A DNA stretch of 51,205 nucleotides. It comes from Nostoc sp. NMS7 (GTDB lineage Bacteria > Cyanobacteriota > Cyanobacteriia > Cyanobacteriales > Nostocaceae). Location of the stretch: positions 1-51,205 of the forward strand of contig NZ_JABXKJ010000092.1 of the NCBI RefSeq assembly GCF_017115085.1. Direction: 5' to 3'. Positions 1 to 7,384 of this stretch are shown piece by piece. Under the pieces are notes generated by a model. The model was not told where the DNA came from and ran no database searches. It worked only from the letters and a program-made list of their open reading frames with translations. Position 1 is the stretch's first letter. The number at the start of each line of letters is the position of its first letter. The position numbers and the translations under genes were made by a program.

Positions 1-228
1 TTGTTTTCTTGGACTAATTCTTGGATAAATTTTAATCCAGCAAAACCTCTATCCAACTATTTCACTAAAAACTAGTACAGCACGGCGGAAATAAGCAGAT
101 CATTAAATAATCTCCAAGAAGTGGTATTAAATTTTGCAGCTAGCTAATATTCACATTGCACGCTCATTCAGTCAGCGATACTTGTGTGACGTATTTCTTA
201 TTTCCATAAAATCACATAGACACTGAAT

Positions 229-274
229 ACTCAACAATTACTTAGTAATCTTCATTACTAAGTAATTGTTGAGT
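229..274. repeat. Perfect 21-bp inverted repeat (hairpin)
   Basis: Bases 229-249 are the exact reverse complement of 254-274, separated by the four bases CTTC. The arm is AT-rich and no T-run follows on either strand, so it is not a textbook terminator. It lies beyond the 3' end of the peptidoglycan-binding gene, which is on the minus strand. Confidence 0.85.
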
Positions 275-293
275 CATCTTCATGAAATTTTAA

Positions 294-460
294 TAGACCT
301 CTTGCAAAATTATTTTGTGGTATAATTAAAACTTTTCGTAAAAATTCAGCTCAAAATTGATACAGAAAACTTTTATTACCTCATTGGTATATTTGATTCA
401 AAGGTAGCGCAAATTTTAAAGTTAAAAACTATACCACAAATTCTTTTTGCAAGCGGTCTA
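294..460. mobile_element. MITE-like element with ~31-bp terminal inverted repeats
   Basis: The left end (294-324, starting TAGACCTCTTGCAAAA) and right end (430-460, ending TTTTTGCAAGCGGTCTA) are imperfect inverted repeats over about 31 bp with only a few mismatches. The ~105 bp between them has no reading frame of note. Both ends finish in TA, as expected for insertion at a TA dinucleotide (IS630/Tc1-mariner style). The family assignment is inference; no transposase is present. Confidence 0.6.
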
Positions 461-483
461 ATACGAAGTTTCATAACTCCTAA

Positions 484-1035
484 CTAAATTGTCAACGTCC
501 GCCAGGTTTGTTGACCAACTATTCCATCCACACCTAAATTCTGCTGATTTTGAAAGGCTTTGACAGCAGTCTCTGTCAGTGCGCCATAAATCCCATCTAC
601 TCTAACGGCATAACCGTTAGATACTAACAGCTGTTGTAAGACTCTGACAGCAACACCAGAACTACCGAAATAAAGAGTCGGCAGTTGGCTACTAAACTTC
701 TGGAATCGTCCTGTAGCCTTTGCACGGACTTTACCTTCAGACTGAGAATACTTCTTAGACTCACCTAAGTTAGAAGAAGCTAGTCCCGGATTCTTTTTGC
801 TGATTTTCTTAAGTATATGTTCTTTCTCTAGTGCGATCGCACAGGGAGAAGCCTGAGAAATCTTATCTGTCTGCATGAATTCAGGTGGTGTGACTTGAGC
901 CGTTATCTTTAACTGACTCTGTTTTAACTGGGTTACGTCATTTTCCATCTGAAATAATTGCTGCTCTGGCAAATTAGCCTCAAATGCTTGTCTTATTGTT
1001 AAGATGCTTGTCATCATCAGGCCAATTTCAGTCAT
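484..1035 (-). CDS. Peptidoglycan-binding domain protein
   Basis: The 183-residue product ends in one peptidoglycan-binding (PG_binding_1) repeat at about residues 118-181. It shows the usual pattern: LYFGSSGVAVRVLQQLL, then DGIYGALTETAVKAFQ, then VDGIVGQQTW. Such repeats bind cell-wall peptidoglycan. The first ~115 residues are charged, low in complexity and probably disordered. I see no signal peptide and no catalytic domain, so this may be a wall-associated accessory protein or one exported by an unseen route. The first ATG is used; Met7 and Met8 are alternatives, and no strong ribosome-binding site decides between them. It is transcribed away from the glucokinase-like gene, in the same direction, 129 bp downstream of it. 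Confidence 0.8.
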   Translation of the reverse strand: MTEIGLMMTSILTIRQAFEANLPEQQLFQMENDVTQLKQSQLKITAQVTPPEFMQTDKISQASPCAIALEKEHILKKISKKNPGLASSNLGESKKYSQSEGKVRAKATGRFQKFSSQLPTLYFGSSGVAVRVLQQLLVSNGYAVRVDGIYGALTETAVKAFQNQQNLGVDGIVGQQTWRTLTI

Positions 1036-1164
1036 TGTAGTTCAATTTACTTTAACCAATATTTCTTTTAACCTACAACATTGCTGCTGTCCGGGATAGT
1101 GCATCTTGACCAAATAAAAAAGTCAATCGCTGATTACGAAGAGTTGTAAATACTGAAAAAATTT

Positions 1165-1881
1165 TTACCTTTTCTCATCTCGCCATAAAGCAATACCGCC
1201 TAATAAACCAGTGATATTGGGGATGAGTTTGACATTTAATGGTAGCTGGAAATTCACTCTCACAGCTTCCCCACCGCCAATGTAAAGGTAATCATAATTG
1301 AACAGATGTTCCAAGGATGTGATCGCTTTTTCTAAACGCTTATTCCATCTTTTCTCACCAATTTTTTCTAACTCTGCACGCCCCAACTGCTGCTCGAAAG
1401 TCTGGCCTTTGCGAAACGGATGATGCCCCATTTCCATATTCGGCACGAGTTTACCATCCACAAATAAAGCCGAACCAAACCCCGTACCCAGAGTAATCAC
1501 CAATTCTACACCTTTAAGAGCGATCGCCCCAAGTCCCTGCATATCTGCATCATTAATTACCCGTACAGGCTTGTTTAAGTGTTTTAATAATGCTGTTTCC
1601 AAATCAAATCCGATCCAATCTGGATGTAAGTTTACGGCTGTTTCCGTGACTCCATACTTTACCACACCGGGAAAACCAACCGAAACGCGATCAAATTCAC
1701 CTTGAGCGGCTGCCAACACAACAATTGCATTAATTACAACTTCTGGTGTTGCCGGTTGGGGTGTATCTAAACGCGCTCTTTGCGTTACAGGATTCCCCGT
1801 AATATCCAAAACCATAGCCTTAACGCCACTACCGCCAATATCAACCGATAGGGTAAGAATCGATCCATTTTCTCCAACCAT
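1165..1881 (-). CDS. Polyphosphate glucokinase-like ROK family kinase
   Basis: A sugar kinase of the ROK/ASKHA fold. Residues 14-21 (DIGGSGVK) form the first phosphate loop, 110-113 (NDAD) carry the catalytic Asp, and 131-138 (LGTGFGSA) form the second phosphate loop. The short length (238 residues) and the MGHHPF segment at 151-156 resemble polyphosphate glucokinases, which phosphorylate glucose with polyphosphate or ATP. Within this window it would supply glucose-6-phosphate from glucose released by the nearby alpha-glucan enzymes (inference). The ROK zinc-binding cysteines are absent, as is usual for the polyphosphate branch. Substrate and phosphate donor cannot be fixed from sequence. Confidence 0.85.
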   Translation of the reverse strand: MVGENGSILTLSVDIGGSGVKAMVLDITGNPVTQRARLDTPQPATPEVVINAIVVLAAAQGEFDRVSVGFPGVVKYGVTETAVNLHPDWIGFDLETALLKHLNKPVRVINDADMQGLGAIALKGVELVITLGTGFGSALFVDGKLVPNMEMGHHPFRKGQTFEQQLGRAELEKIGEKRWNKRLEKAITSLEHLFNYDYLYIGGGEAVRVNFQLPLNVKLIPNITGLLGGIALWRDEKR

Positions 1882-2157
1882 TGAGTTACATCCTTCTTAG
1901 TGCTTGCTTGCTGCTTGTTACTTCGTTATTATGCTCTGCTGCATCTGATAATATGCAGATGTTTGGAGAGTCTTCACATTGAGGGGGAGTAGGGGAGGGA
2001 TTGACACGTTTTACTCAAAGTTAAAAATACAATATTATTAGATGCGGGAAAGCATCAAGATTTGCTAATGTAGGAATAATGGAAATAGTGCTGGCGTAGC
2101 TGCTTAAAATCTAGCAAGCAGCAAATTTCTATTAAAACTAATATAAGAGAAAGAATT

Positions 2158-2661
2158 ATGACGGCCTTTGAACCCAAGAGCCTCCGCTCTTATAGTCAAG
2201 AAGATGTACACCAAATTTTGCACTTAGCGATCGCTCGTCAAGCTGATGATAAAGACACAGAATTTTCTTATGAGCAGATATTAGAAATTGGTGCTGAGTT
2301 AGAAATTTCACCTGAGTCTTTAAAATTAGCAGAACGTGATTGGTTAGTACAACAAGGCCAAGTGCAACAGCGAAAAGCTTTTGATGCCTACCGCATCAGA
2401 AAATTTCAGAAGCGTCTAGGCAATTATACAATTTTAAATGGATTTTTGATACTAGCTGATTTAATCACTGGCGGCGGAATTTCTTGGTCGCTGTACATTT
2501 TATTATTCTGCGGATTGCCTGTAGGGCTGGATGTCTGGAATACCTTTCAAACCAAAGGCGAAGAGTATGAAATGGCATTCCAGAAGTGGAGCCGTAATCA
2601 TCAAATTAAGAAAACCATCAGCACAGTTTTGAATAAGTGGTTTAAGGCATTACAGGCTTAG
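2158..2661 (+). CDS. 2TM domain-containing protein
   Basis: The 167-residue protein has an acidic, helical N-terminal half (residues 10-70, with the pattern SYSQEDVHQILHLAIARQ and an EIGAELEISPESL segment). A basic stretch and a two-helix membrane hairpin follow at about 87-124, with a polar C-terminal tail. This matches the 2TM family common in cyanobacteria, whose function is unknown. A purine-rich AGAGAAAG lies just before the ATG. It stands alone between the glucokinase-like gene, which is divergent, and DAHP synthase, which is convergent. Confidence 0.75.
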   Translation: MTAFEPKSLRSYSQEDVHQILHLAIARQADDKDTEFSYEQILEIGAELEISPESLKLAERDWLVQQGQVQQRKAFDAYRIRKFQKRLGNYTILNGFLILADLITGGGISWSLYILLFCGLPVGLDVWNTFQTKGEEYEMAFQKWSRNHQIKKTISTVLNKWFKALQA

Positions 2662-2680
2662 GAGATTTGCTTGCCTAAGC
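2656..2680. terminator. Possible terminator between convergent genes
   Basis: GCTTAGG (2656-2662) pairs with CCTAAGC (2674-2680) around an 11-base loop, at the end of the 2TM gene. A T-rich stretch follows on the plus strand. The stem is short, so this is weak. Confidence 0.35.
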
Positions 2681-2772
2681 GTACCCTTATTTCTTAAGCA
2701 AGCTACGGTCTATGGAGGTATGGCTCAAGTTTTGCCTAGCAGTGTTTGTGTAAAATGGTATGACATGAGTAT

Positions 2773-3852
2773 TCATTTAAGTTTTTCGTGAGCAGCCAAA
2801 ATAATTTTTTCGGTTTCTTCCCAGCCAATACATTTATCAGTTACAGAAATACCATATTTTAATTCTTCTTGTTTACCAGTAATTGGTTGACTACCTTCAT
2901 ACAAATGCGATTCCAGCATCATTCCAACTATTGATGTGTTGCCATCCAGTATTTGCTGAACAATATTTTCTAAGACAGCACCTTGTAATTTGTAATCTTT
3001 ATTGGTATTGCCGTGGCTACAGTCAATCACAATTCTCGGTGGTAAATTTGCCTGTTTTAATTTATCTTCTACCAGTTTGACATTTGCTGGATCAAAGTTT
3101 GGCTGACTACCACCCCTTAAAATTACGTGGCCGTAGGTATTACCTTTAGTTTGAAAGACGCTAACCTGTCCGTTTTGATTAATTCCGAGAAAATTATGGG
3201 GGTTTCTAGCTGATTGTAGGGCATTCAAAGCTACTTGAATATTGCCATCAGTACCGTTTTTAAAACCCACAGGCATCGAAAGCCCACTTGCCATTTCGCG
3301 GTGAGTTTGTGATTCGGTCGTGCGTGCTCCAATGGCAGACCATGTAATCAGTTCACTAATGTATTGAGGGATGATTGGATCTAGTGCTTCTGTACCAGCA
3401 GGTAATCCCAACTCTGTAATTTTTAATAATAGATCCCGTGCAATTAGTAAACCATTCTCTACATGGAAAGAATCATCCATATCTGGATCGTTAATTAACC
3501 CTTTCCAGCCTACGGTTGTTCTTGGTTTTTCAAAGTATACTCGCATAATTAGTCGCAGGTTATCCTGGACTCGCTCGGCCAATATTTTCAACTTCTCAGA
3601 ATATTCGAGTGCTGCTTTTGGGTCGTGGATTGAGCATGGCCCAACTACTATAAATTTTCGGCGATCCTGAAAATCCAAGATATCTTCTATTTCCTGCCGA
3701 TATGCTAAAACTCTTTGTTCAGCTAATTGTGTTAAAGGTAATTTTGATTTGACTTCATTGGGAGTTAACAAAACGCGATCGTTCTCAATGTTAGCGTTGT
3801 CGATATTACTGTTAGCGTTGTCGATATTACTATTAAATAATTTCTTGTGCAT
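2773..3852 (-). CDS. aroG: 3-deoxy-7-phosphoheptulonate synthase (DAHP synthase), class I
   Basis: Condenses phosphoenolpyruvate and erythrose-4-phosphate, the first step of the shikimate pathway. Diagnostic blocks, numbered from the longer frame beginning at 3882, are GPCSIHD (81-87), KPRTTVGWKG (119-128), GARTTESQTHR (185-195), DCSHGN (287-292) and MLESH (322-326). Cys83, His290, Glu324 and Asp349 match the metal ligands of the E. coli AroG type. The open frame extends upstream to a GTG at 3882, but the first ATG (3852, giving MHKKLF) is preferred. That leaves about 70 residues before the barrel, and their start contains a tandem duplication (SNIDNAN twice) encoded by a 21-bp DNA repeat. 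Which aromatic amino acid inhibits it cannot be read from sequence. Confidence 0.93.
   Translation of the reverse strand: MHKKLFNSNIDNANSNIDNANIENDRVLLTPNEVKSKLPLTQLAEQRVLAYRQEIEDILDFQDRRKFIVVGPCSIHDPKAALEYSEKLKILAERVQDNLRLIMRVYFEKPRTTVGWKGLINDPDMDDSFHVENGLLIARDLLLKITELGLPAGTEALDPIIPQYISELITWSAIGARTTESQTHREMASGLSMPVGFKNGTDGNIQVALNALQSARNPHNFLGINQNGQVSVFQTKGNTYGHVILRGGSQPNFDPANVKLVEDKLKQANLPPRIVIDCSHGNTNKDYKLQGAVLENIVQQILDGNTSIVGMMLESHLYEGSQPITGKQEELKYGISVTDKCIGWEETEKIILAAHEKLK
3791..3832. repeat. 21-bp direct repeat inside the aroG 5' coding end
   Basis: Two 21-bp copies, 3791-3811 and 3812-3832, differ only at the last base. They lie in frame in the DAHP synthase N-terminus and encode a repeated SNIDNAN-type heptapeptide. 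The unit length (7 codons) keeps the frame, so copy number could vary without breaking the gene. Confidence 0.9.
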
Positions 3853-3992
3853 GGGGATGCTCTGGCAATTTTCTATCCGCACTTCAACTCAAGAGTGTAA
3901 CACAAACCCATCAAATTTTAAAATAGCCGGAAATAGCCTGTTTTCTCCTTGACAAATTTCTCATTAGACTGTATGTCAGTAAGATAATAACT

Positions 3993-4022
3993 GAAAAAGG
4001 GAGAAAATATTCCCCCTTTTTC
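3993..4022. terminator. Hairpin terminator downstream of the GH13 gene
   Basis: GAAAAAGGG (3993-4001) pairs over nine bases with CCCTTTTTC (4014-4022) around a 12-base loop, followed by TTTATTATT on the plus strand. It lies between the stop of the GH13 gene (minus strand) and the start of aroG, so it probably separates these two same-direction transcripts. Confidence 0.6.
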
Positions 4023-4061
4023 TTTATTATTGGACTACTGACTCAGTGCAAGTATATATCA

Positions 4062-5720
4062 TTACTGCCATACAAACACTTTAGCTTCGTATGGACCCAA
4101 GTCAATTATAATGCCATCATCACCAGCTTCTACATCATAATTGGCTGTCCATTCGTGCCATGTACCAGGGCTAGCAAAGTTAGGAATATGATAGCCAGCT
4201 AGGAAGTTTTCTGAGAAATTTGCGATTACGACTACACGAGAACCTTCATCATTCCAACGAGTATAAGCTAATACTTTTGCTTCGGGATTTTCGTGGATAA
4301 AATCAATATTTTCTGTGTAGAGGGCATGATTATTTTTACGCAGGTTGGTTAAGCCTTTGTATGAATCAAATAAACTACGATTTAGATCATTACCTAACAG
4401 CGTCCAATCAATTTTAGATGATTCAGGTTGTTTAGGTTTATATTCCCCAAATTCCTCTCCCATCCAAATCAAAGGTACGCCAACAGCAGTCATTAGGATG
4501 GCTACTCCTAATTTAGCCCGTCTAAAAGCTTCTTCGTTAAAAATCTCACGGTTTCCCAATTCAACCATGACATGGTTATGGTCGTGGTTGGTGAGGTAAT
4601 TTATTACATTTGTTGCACCCAAGAAACCTTGGCGCTTGCAGTCAATGACATCTTTTAGACGCTCTAAATCAAATGTATCGCCGCAGATATGTTCTAGAAT
4701 GCAGTGATAGAAACTGTCATGCCAGCAAGCATCCATTGGCCCATCTAGATTGGTAATGCTGGTATTTTCAGGAATATGTTCCGCAATGTTGTAAAAAGGC
4801 TTCATGCTAGCAGCTTTTTTGGCTTCTTGAACAATCCAGTACATGAAATCGTAGTTAGCAATTTGCCTTGCTGCATCATAGCGAATACCATCAAGATGAT
4901 ATTCCTGAATCCAGAAACGGATTGTATCACCAATAAATTTCCGCGCTGGATGAATCTCTAATTTTTCGTCATAATGTTCATAATTAAACTCAGGTCCCCA
5001 GTTATTATCAGGGTCACGAGGTTCGTGATGATACCAATAATCGTGGTCAATTTGTGTTAACGGAGCAGATGCTTCTGAATGGTTATAAATCCCGTCAATG
5101 ATTATACGAATGCCTCTGCCATGACACTCGTCAATCAATTTTTTCAACTCAGCAGTAGAACCATAACTAGATTCTGTCGCAAAAAAGTGACGGGGGTTAT
5201 AACCCCAACTATAATCACCAGGATATTCTTTAAGTGGCATCAACTCAATAGCGTTGATTCCGAGTTCACACAAATAATCTAACTTTTCAATAACATGTTT
5301 GTACTTGCCTCGGGCATAAGGATCATCTTCGCCACCAGAAAAGTCACCGACATGCAATTCATAAATTACCAATTCCCGGTCAGCAGGTAAAGGTTTATCA
5401 TCATGTTGCCAAACATAGGTATCAGTAATCCTTTTACCATCTTTGACCCGGATAACACCATCATCTTTTCCACTTTGTTCATCAATATCAGTTGCATAAG
5501 GATCTGTGACATCAACCCATTGTTCTGGTTCAAAAAACCATGAATTAGTCTGAACGCGGAATTTATATTTATAAACGCCGTCTTCTAGTTCAACACTTGT
5601 CCGAAAATAACCATCATCACCTTTTTCCATTGGAATTTCTTGCCAATCAGAAAAAGAAGCAATTAATGCGGCTCCTTTGTTGTAAGGTGCAAATAAATTA
5701 AATTCAATTGGCTTTGCCAT
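4062..5720 (-). CDS. Alpha-amylase family glycoside hydrolase (GH13) with N-terminal CBM48-like domain
   Basis: Acts on alpha-glucans such as glycogen or maltodextrins. Residues ~5-100 form a CBM48/isoamylase-N-like domain (FSDWQEIPM, YKYKFRV). The (beta/alpha)8 barrel follows from about 117 (VIYELHVGDF). Catalytic signatures are complete: region I IIIDGIYNH (207-214), nucleophile Asp282 in DGIRYDAA, acid/base Glu314 in NIAEHIPE, and transition-state Asp380 in LTNHDHN. The C-terminal beta domain ends at residue 552. The domain order resembles branching or trehalohydrolase-like GH13 enzymes, but I cannot assign hydrolase versus transferase. It stands alone in its transcription unit and is one of several alpha-glucan genes in the window. 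Confidence 0.88.
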   Translation of the reverse strand: MAKPIEFNLFAPYNKGAALIASFSDWQEIPMEKGDDGYFRTSVELEDGVYKYKFRVQTNSWFFEPEQWVDVTDPYATDIDEQSGKDDGVIRVKDGKRITDTYVWQHDDKPLPADRELVIYELHVGDFSGGEDDPYARGKYKHVIEKLDYLCELGINAIELMPLKEYPGDYSWGYNPRHFFATESSYGSTAELKKLIDECHGRGIRIIIDGIYNHSEASAPLTQIDHDYWYHHEPRDPDNNWGPEFNYEHYDEKLEIHPARKFIGDTIRFWIQEYHLDGIRYDAARQIANYDFMYWIVQEAKKAASMKPFYNIAEHIPENTSITNLDGPMDACWHDSFYHCILEHICGDTFDLERLKDVIDCKRQGFLGATNVINYLTNHDHNHVMVELGNREIFNEEAFRRAKLGVAILMTAVGVPLIWMGEEFGEYKPKQPESSKIDWTLLGNDLNRSLFDSYKGLTNLRKNNHALYTENIDFIHENPEAKVLAYTRWNDEGSRVVVIANFSENFLAGYHIPNFASPGTWHEWTANYDVEAGDDGIIIDLGPYEAKVFVWQ

Positions 5721-6210
5721 AGAAGTGTTTCTAATATTAAGGGTTGATAGGAATATTCTCTAATGCTAAATTAAATTTGCAAATCGCTCTAGAGAAAGAA
5801 TTAGATAAGTACTGCTTCTATCTTCAGGAATAATTTATGAATTATTTATAAAACTTAACTAGGTTATTTTGATTTTTGGTTTTTTCCAGCATTTATTAAT
5901 TGACTAATATACAGATTTACTGTAATGACGATTGTGACTATAAAATTACTAATTTTAAAATGCTATTACATACAACTGCAAAAATTCAGTAAATAAATCA
6001 ATAGTTTTTTATTAAACTATAATACAGCAGATATTCGGTAAAAATAGGATATTATTTGCCAAATATCTCCTGATAAGATTACTCAATTTTGTCGTTAAGT
6101 AGGTAGACAAGAATCAATCAATCCAACTATGCTACGCGATGTAAAATTAATTAAAGGTTTGTAGTAATAGCTTCAGCCCTGACTACAAACCTTTAATTAT
6201 TCGTACCCAC
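5721..6210. other. AT-rich intergenic region
   Basis: The 490 bases upstream of the GH13 gene and downstream of the DUF1823 gene hold no supported gene. The sequence is very AT-rich. The only clear structure is the perfect inverted repeat at 6149-6198. Confidence 0.6.
6149..6198. terminator. Perfect 17-bp hairpin after the DUF1823 gene
   Basis: Bases 6149-6165 (AATTAAAGGTTTGTAGT) are the exact reverse complement of 6182-6198, with a 16-base loop. The structure starts about 12 bases beyond the stop codon of the minus-strand DUF1823 gene, the expected place for a terminator. Both flanks are T/A-rich, so it could act in either direction. Confidence 0.65.
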
Positions 6211-6576
6211 CTACTTAGTTTGTCGCAGATAACTTAACAACCAATTCGCCGCCGTCGCCCTGCGAGTTTGCCGAGGCCCAAATTCACCAATTTTATAACC
6301 TTTGAAACCCAGTTTTTCTTTTAGCATTTGTTTATTTTCAGCAGGAATGGAACGAGTCAACTTCACTGTTGCGGGGCGAGATTCAATGAAATCTGGTGGT
6401 TGTGGATACTCATTCTGCCATTCTGGTGCAACTTGGCTAGTGTCCCATTGTGCAGTTGATGAGTGATAGCGATAGCCTAAATAATGCCATAGCAACTGGT
6501 TAACTGTGGCATCATCCAGTTTCTCGTCAAGAATTGCCCAAATTGTTTCTGTATTGAGTGGTGGCAGGTTAGACAT
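6211..6576 (-). CDS. DUF1823 family protein
   Basis: A small protein (121 residues from the ATG at 6576) that I recognise as the cyanobacterial DUF1823 family. The features used are the N-terminal helix ETIWAILDEKLDDATVNQLLWHYLGYRY and the C-terminal FKGYKIGEFGPRQTRRATAANWLLSYLR. Its function is unknown. It is soluble, with no signal peptide or membrane segment. The frame extends two codons upstream to a TTG at 6582, but the ATG is the more likely start. It is monocistronic and followed by a strong hairpin. Confidence 0.8.
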   Translation of the reverse strand: MSNLPPLNTETIWAILDEKLDDATVNQLLWHYLGYRYHSSTAQWDTSQVAPEWQNEYPQPPDFIESRPATVKLTRSIPAENKQMLKEKLGFKGYKIGEFGPRQTRRATAANWLLSYLRQTK

Positions 6577-6805
6577 AAACAATTCAAAATTCCAAGTGGA
6601 AAAACTGACTACTGATTAAATTACAGCAGTTTTCAGGTATTTAGGCTACGACAGATATGGGGAATAGGCAGAAATGTTGAATGCTGATACAAAACTTTAC
6701 ATTGTTAGTTACACTAAGTCTTAAAAGCTTAAATTAGTCAACGAAAATCGGCGGGAATCCCATCCCAACAAGAGGGGTGTCCGGGATAGCCGCCGGCCTT
6801 TCCAT

Positions 6806-6860
6806 TGTCATTAGTTATTAGTCATTAGTCATTAGTCATTGGTACTAATGACTAATGACT
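6806..6860. repeat. AGTCATT heptamer repeats forming an inverted repeat
   Basis: Several tandem copies of AGTCATT end at 6840. Bases 6827-6840 are the exact reverse complement of 6847-6860. The same heptamer family recurs at 22771-22809 and 23271-23327. It is of the short tandemly repeated type known from heterocystous cyanobacteria. Confidence 0.8.
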
Positions 6861-6988
6861 CGAAATCCTTCGGGTTCAAGCCGGGGGATGAGTTAACAAA
6901 ACATCATCTCCTCAAACCAATGAACATAACTGATTTTCTGATAAATACAAGATTGTAAATAGCGGAATTTATCTAATAGCGTATGTCC

Positions 6989-7129
6989 TCATTGTGCAGG
7001 AATAGATAAAAGCTGTAAAATCAAATAAGCTATGAAACTAACGTAAATTTGTCTGGTGATACCATTGAAATTTTTAGTAATTAACTTGTCAAGTTTTAAG
7101 TGTATCTTTAAAAACTTCCACAAATATTT
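6989..7129 (-). pseudogene. Transposase C-terminal relic (IS4-like)
   Basis: The minus-strand frame translates to KYLWKFLKIHLKLDKLI, then NFNGITRQIYVSFIAYLIL, then a stop at 6989. This resembles the C-terminal end of IS4-type DDE transposases (FFKxLKxxLKIK... then QIYxxLIAYLLL). Only about 46 residues remain. The sequence upstream in the frame, beyond ~7130, does not resemble a transposase, so the gene is truncated. I identified it from memory of the family pattern, without a search. Confidence 0.55.
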
Positions 7130-7220
7130 TGTTTCGGGAGTTGTCGAGAGCGATCGCACCGAGAACGCCGCAGGCATCGCAAGCAGCGCAACACAGCAAT
7201 AAATCAGCATTTAAAACCGA

Positions 7221-7248
7221 GGGGGATGAGTAGGAATACTCATCCCCC
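7221..7248. terminator. Perfect 12-bp hairpin with GGAA loop
   Basis: GGGGGATGAGTA (7221-7232) pairs exactly with TACTCATCCCCC (7237-7248) around the tetraloop GGAA. It lies about 136 bases upstream of the ABC ATPase start and behind the transposase relic. It could be a terminator or a dispersed palindrome; no long T-run follows. Confidence 0.5.
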
Positions 7249-7384
7249 AACTTTTGGAAATTTCCCAGTTTCACTAAGTTACAGTGAACGTGTATTATGA
7301 TGGGCGCTAAACTGTCATTTGTCATTTGTCTTTTTTTCAACCTAATGACCAATGCCCCATACCCAATGACAATAATTAACAGTT

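Larger units (their letters stand above)
1..483. other. Intergenic region with hairpin and MITE-like element
   Basis: No gene is supported here. Bases 1-228 are AT-rich with no convincing reading frame or RNA gene. The rest holds a perfect 21-bp hairpin (229-274) and a short element with terminal inverted repeats (294-460), listed separately. Confidence 0.6.
6577..7384. other. Intergenic region with repeats, transposase relic and hairpin
   Basis: These 808 bases contain no intact gene. They hold heptamer (AGTCATT) repeats that fold back on themselves (6806-6860), a C-terminal transposase relic on the minus strand (6989-7129), a perfect 12-bp hairpin (7221-7248), and more repeat-like DNA just before the ABC ATPase start (7330-7375). 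Confidence 0.6.

Noticed and set aside
302..326. TTGCAA...TATAAT as a promoter in the MITE-like element
   Set aside because: The spacing between the two hexamers is about 13 bases, too short for a normal promoter, and no gene follows on that strand.
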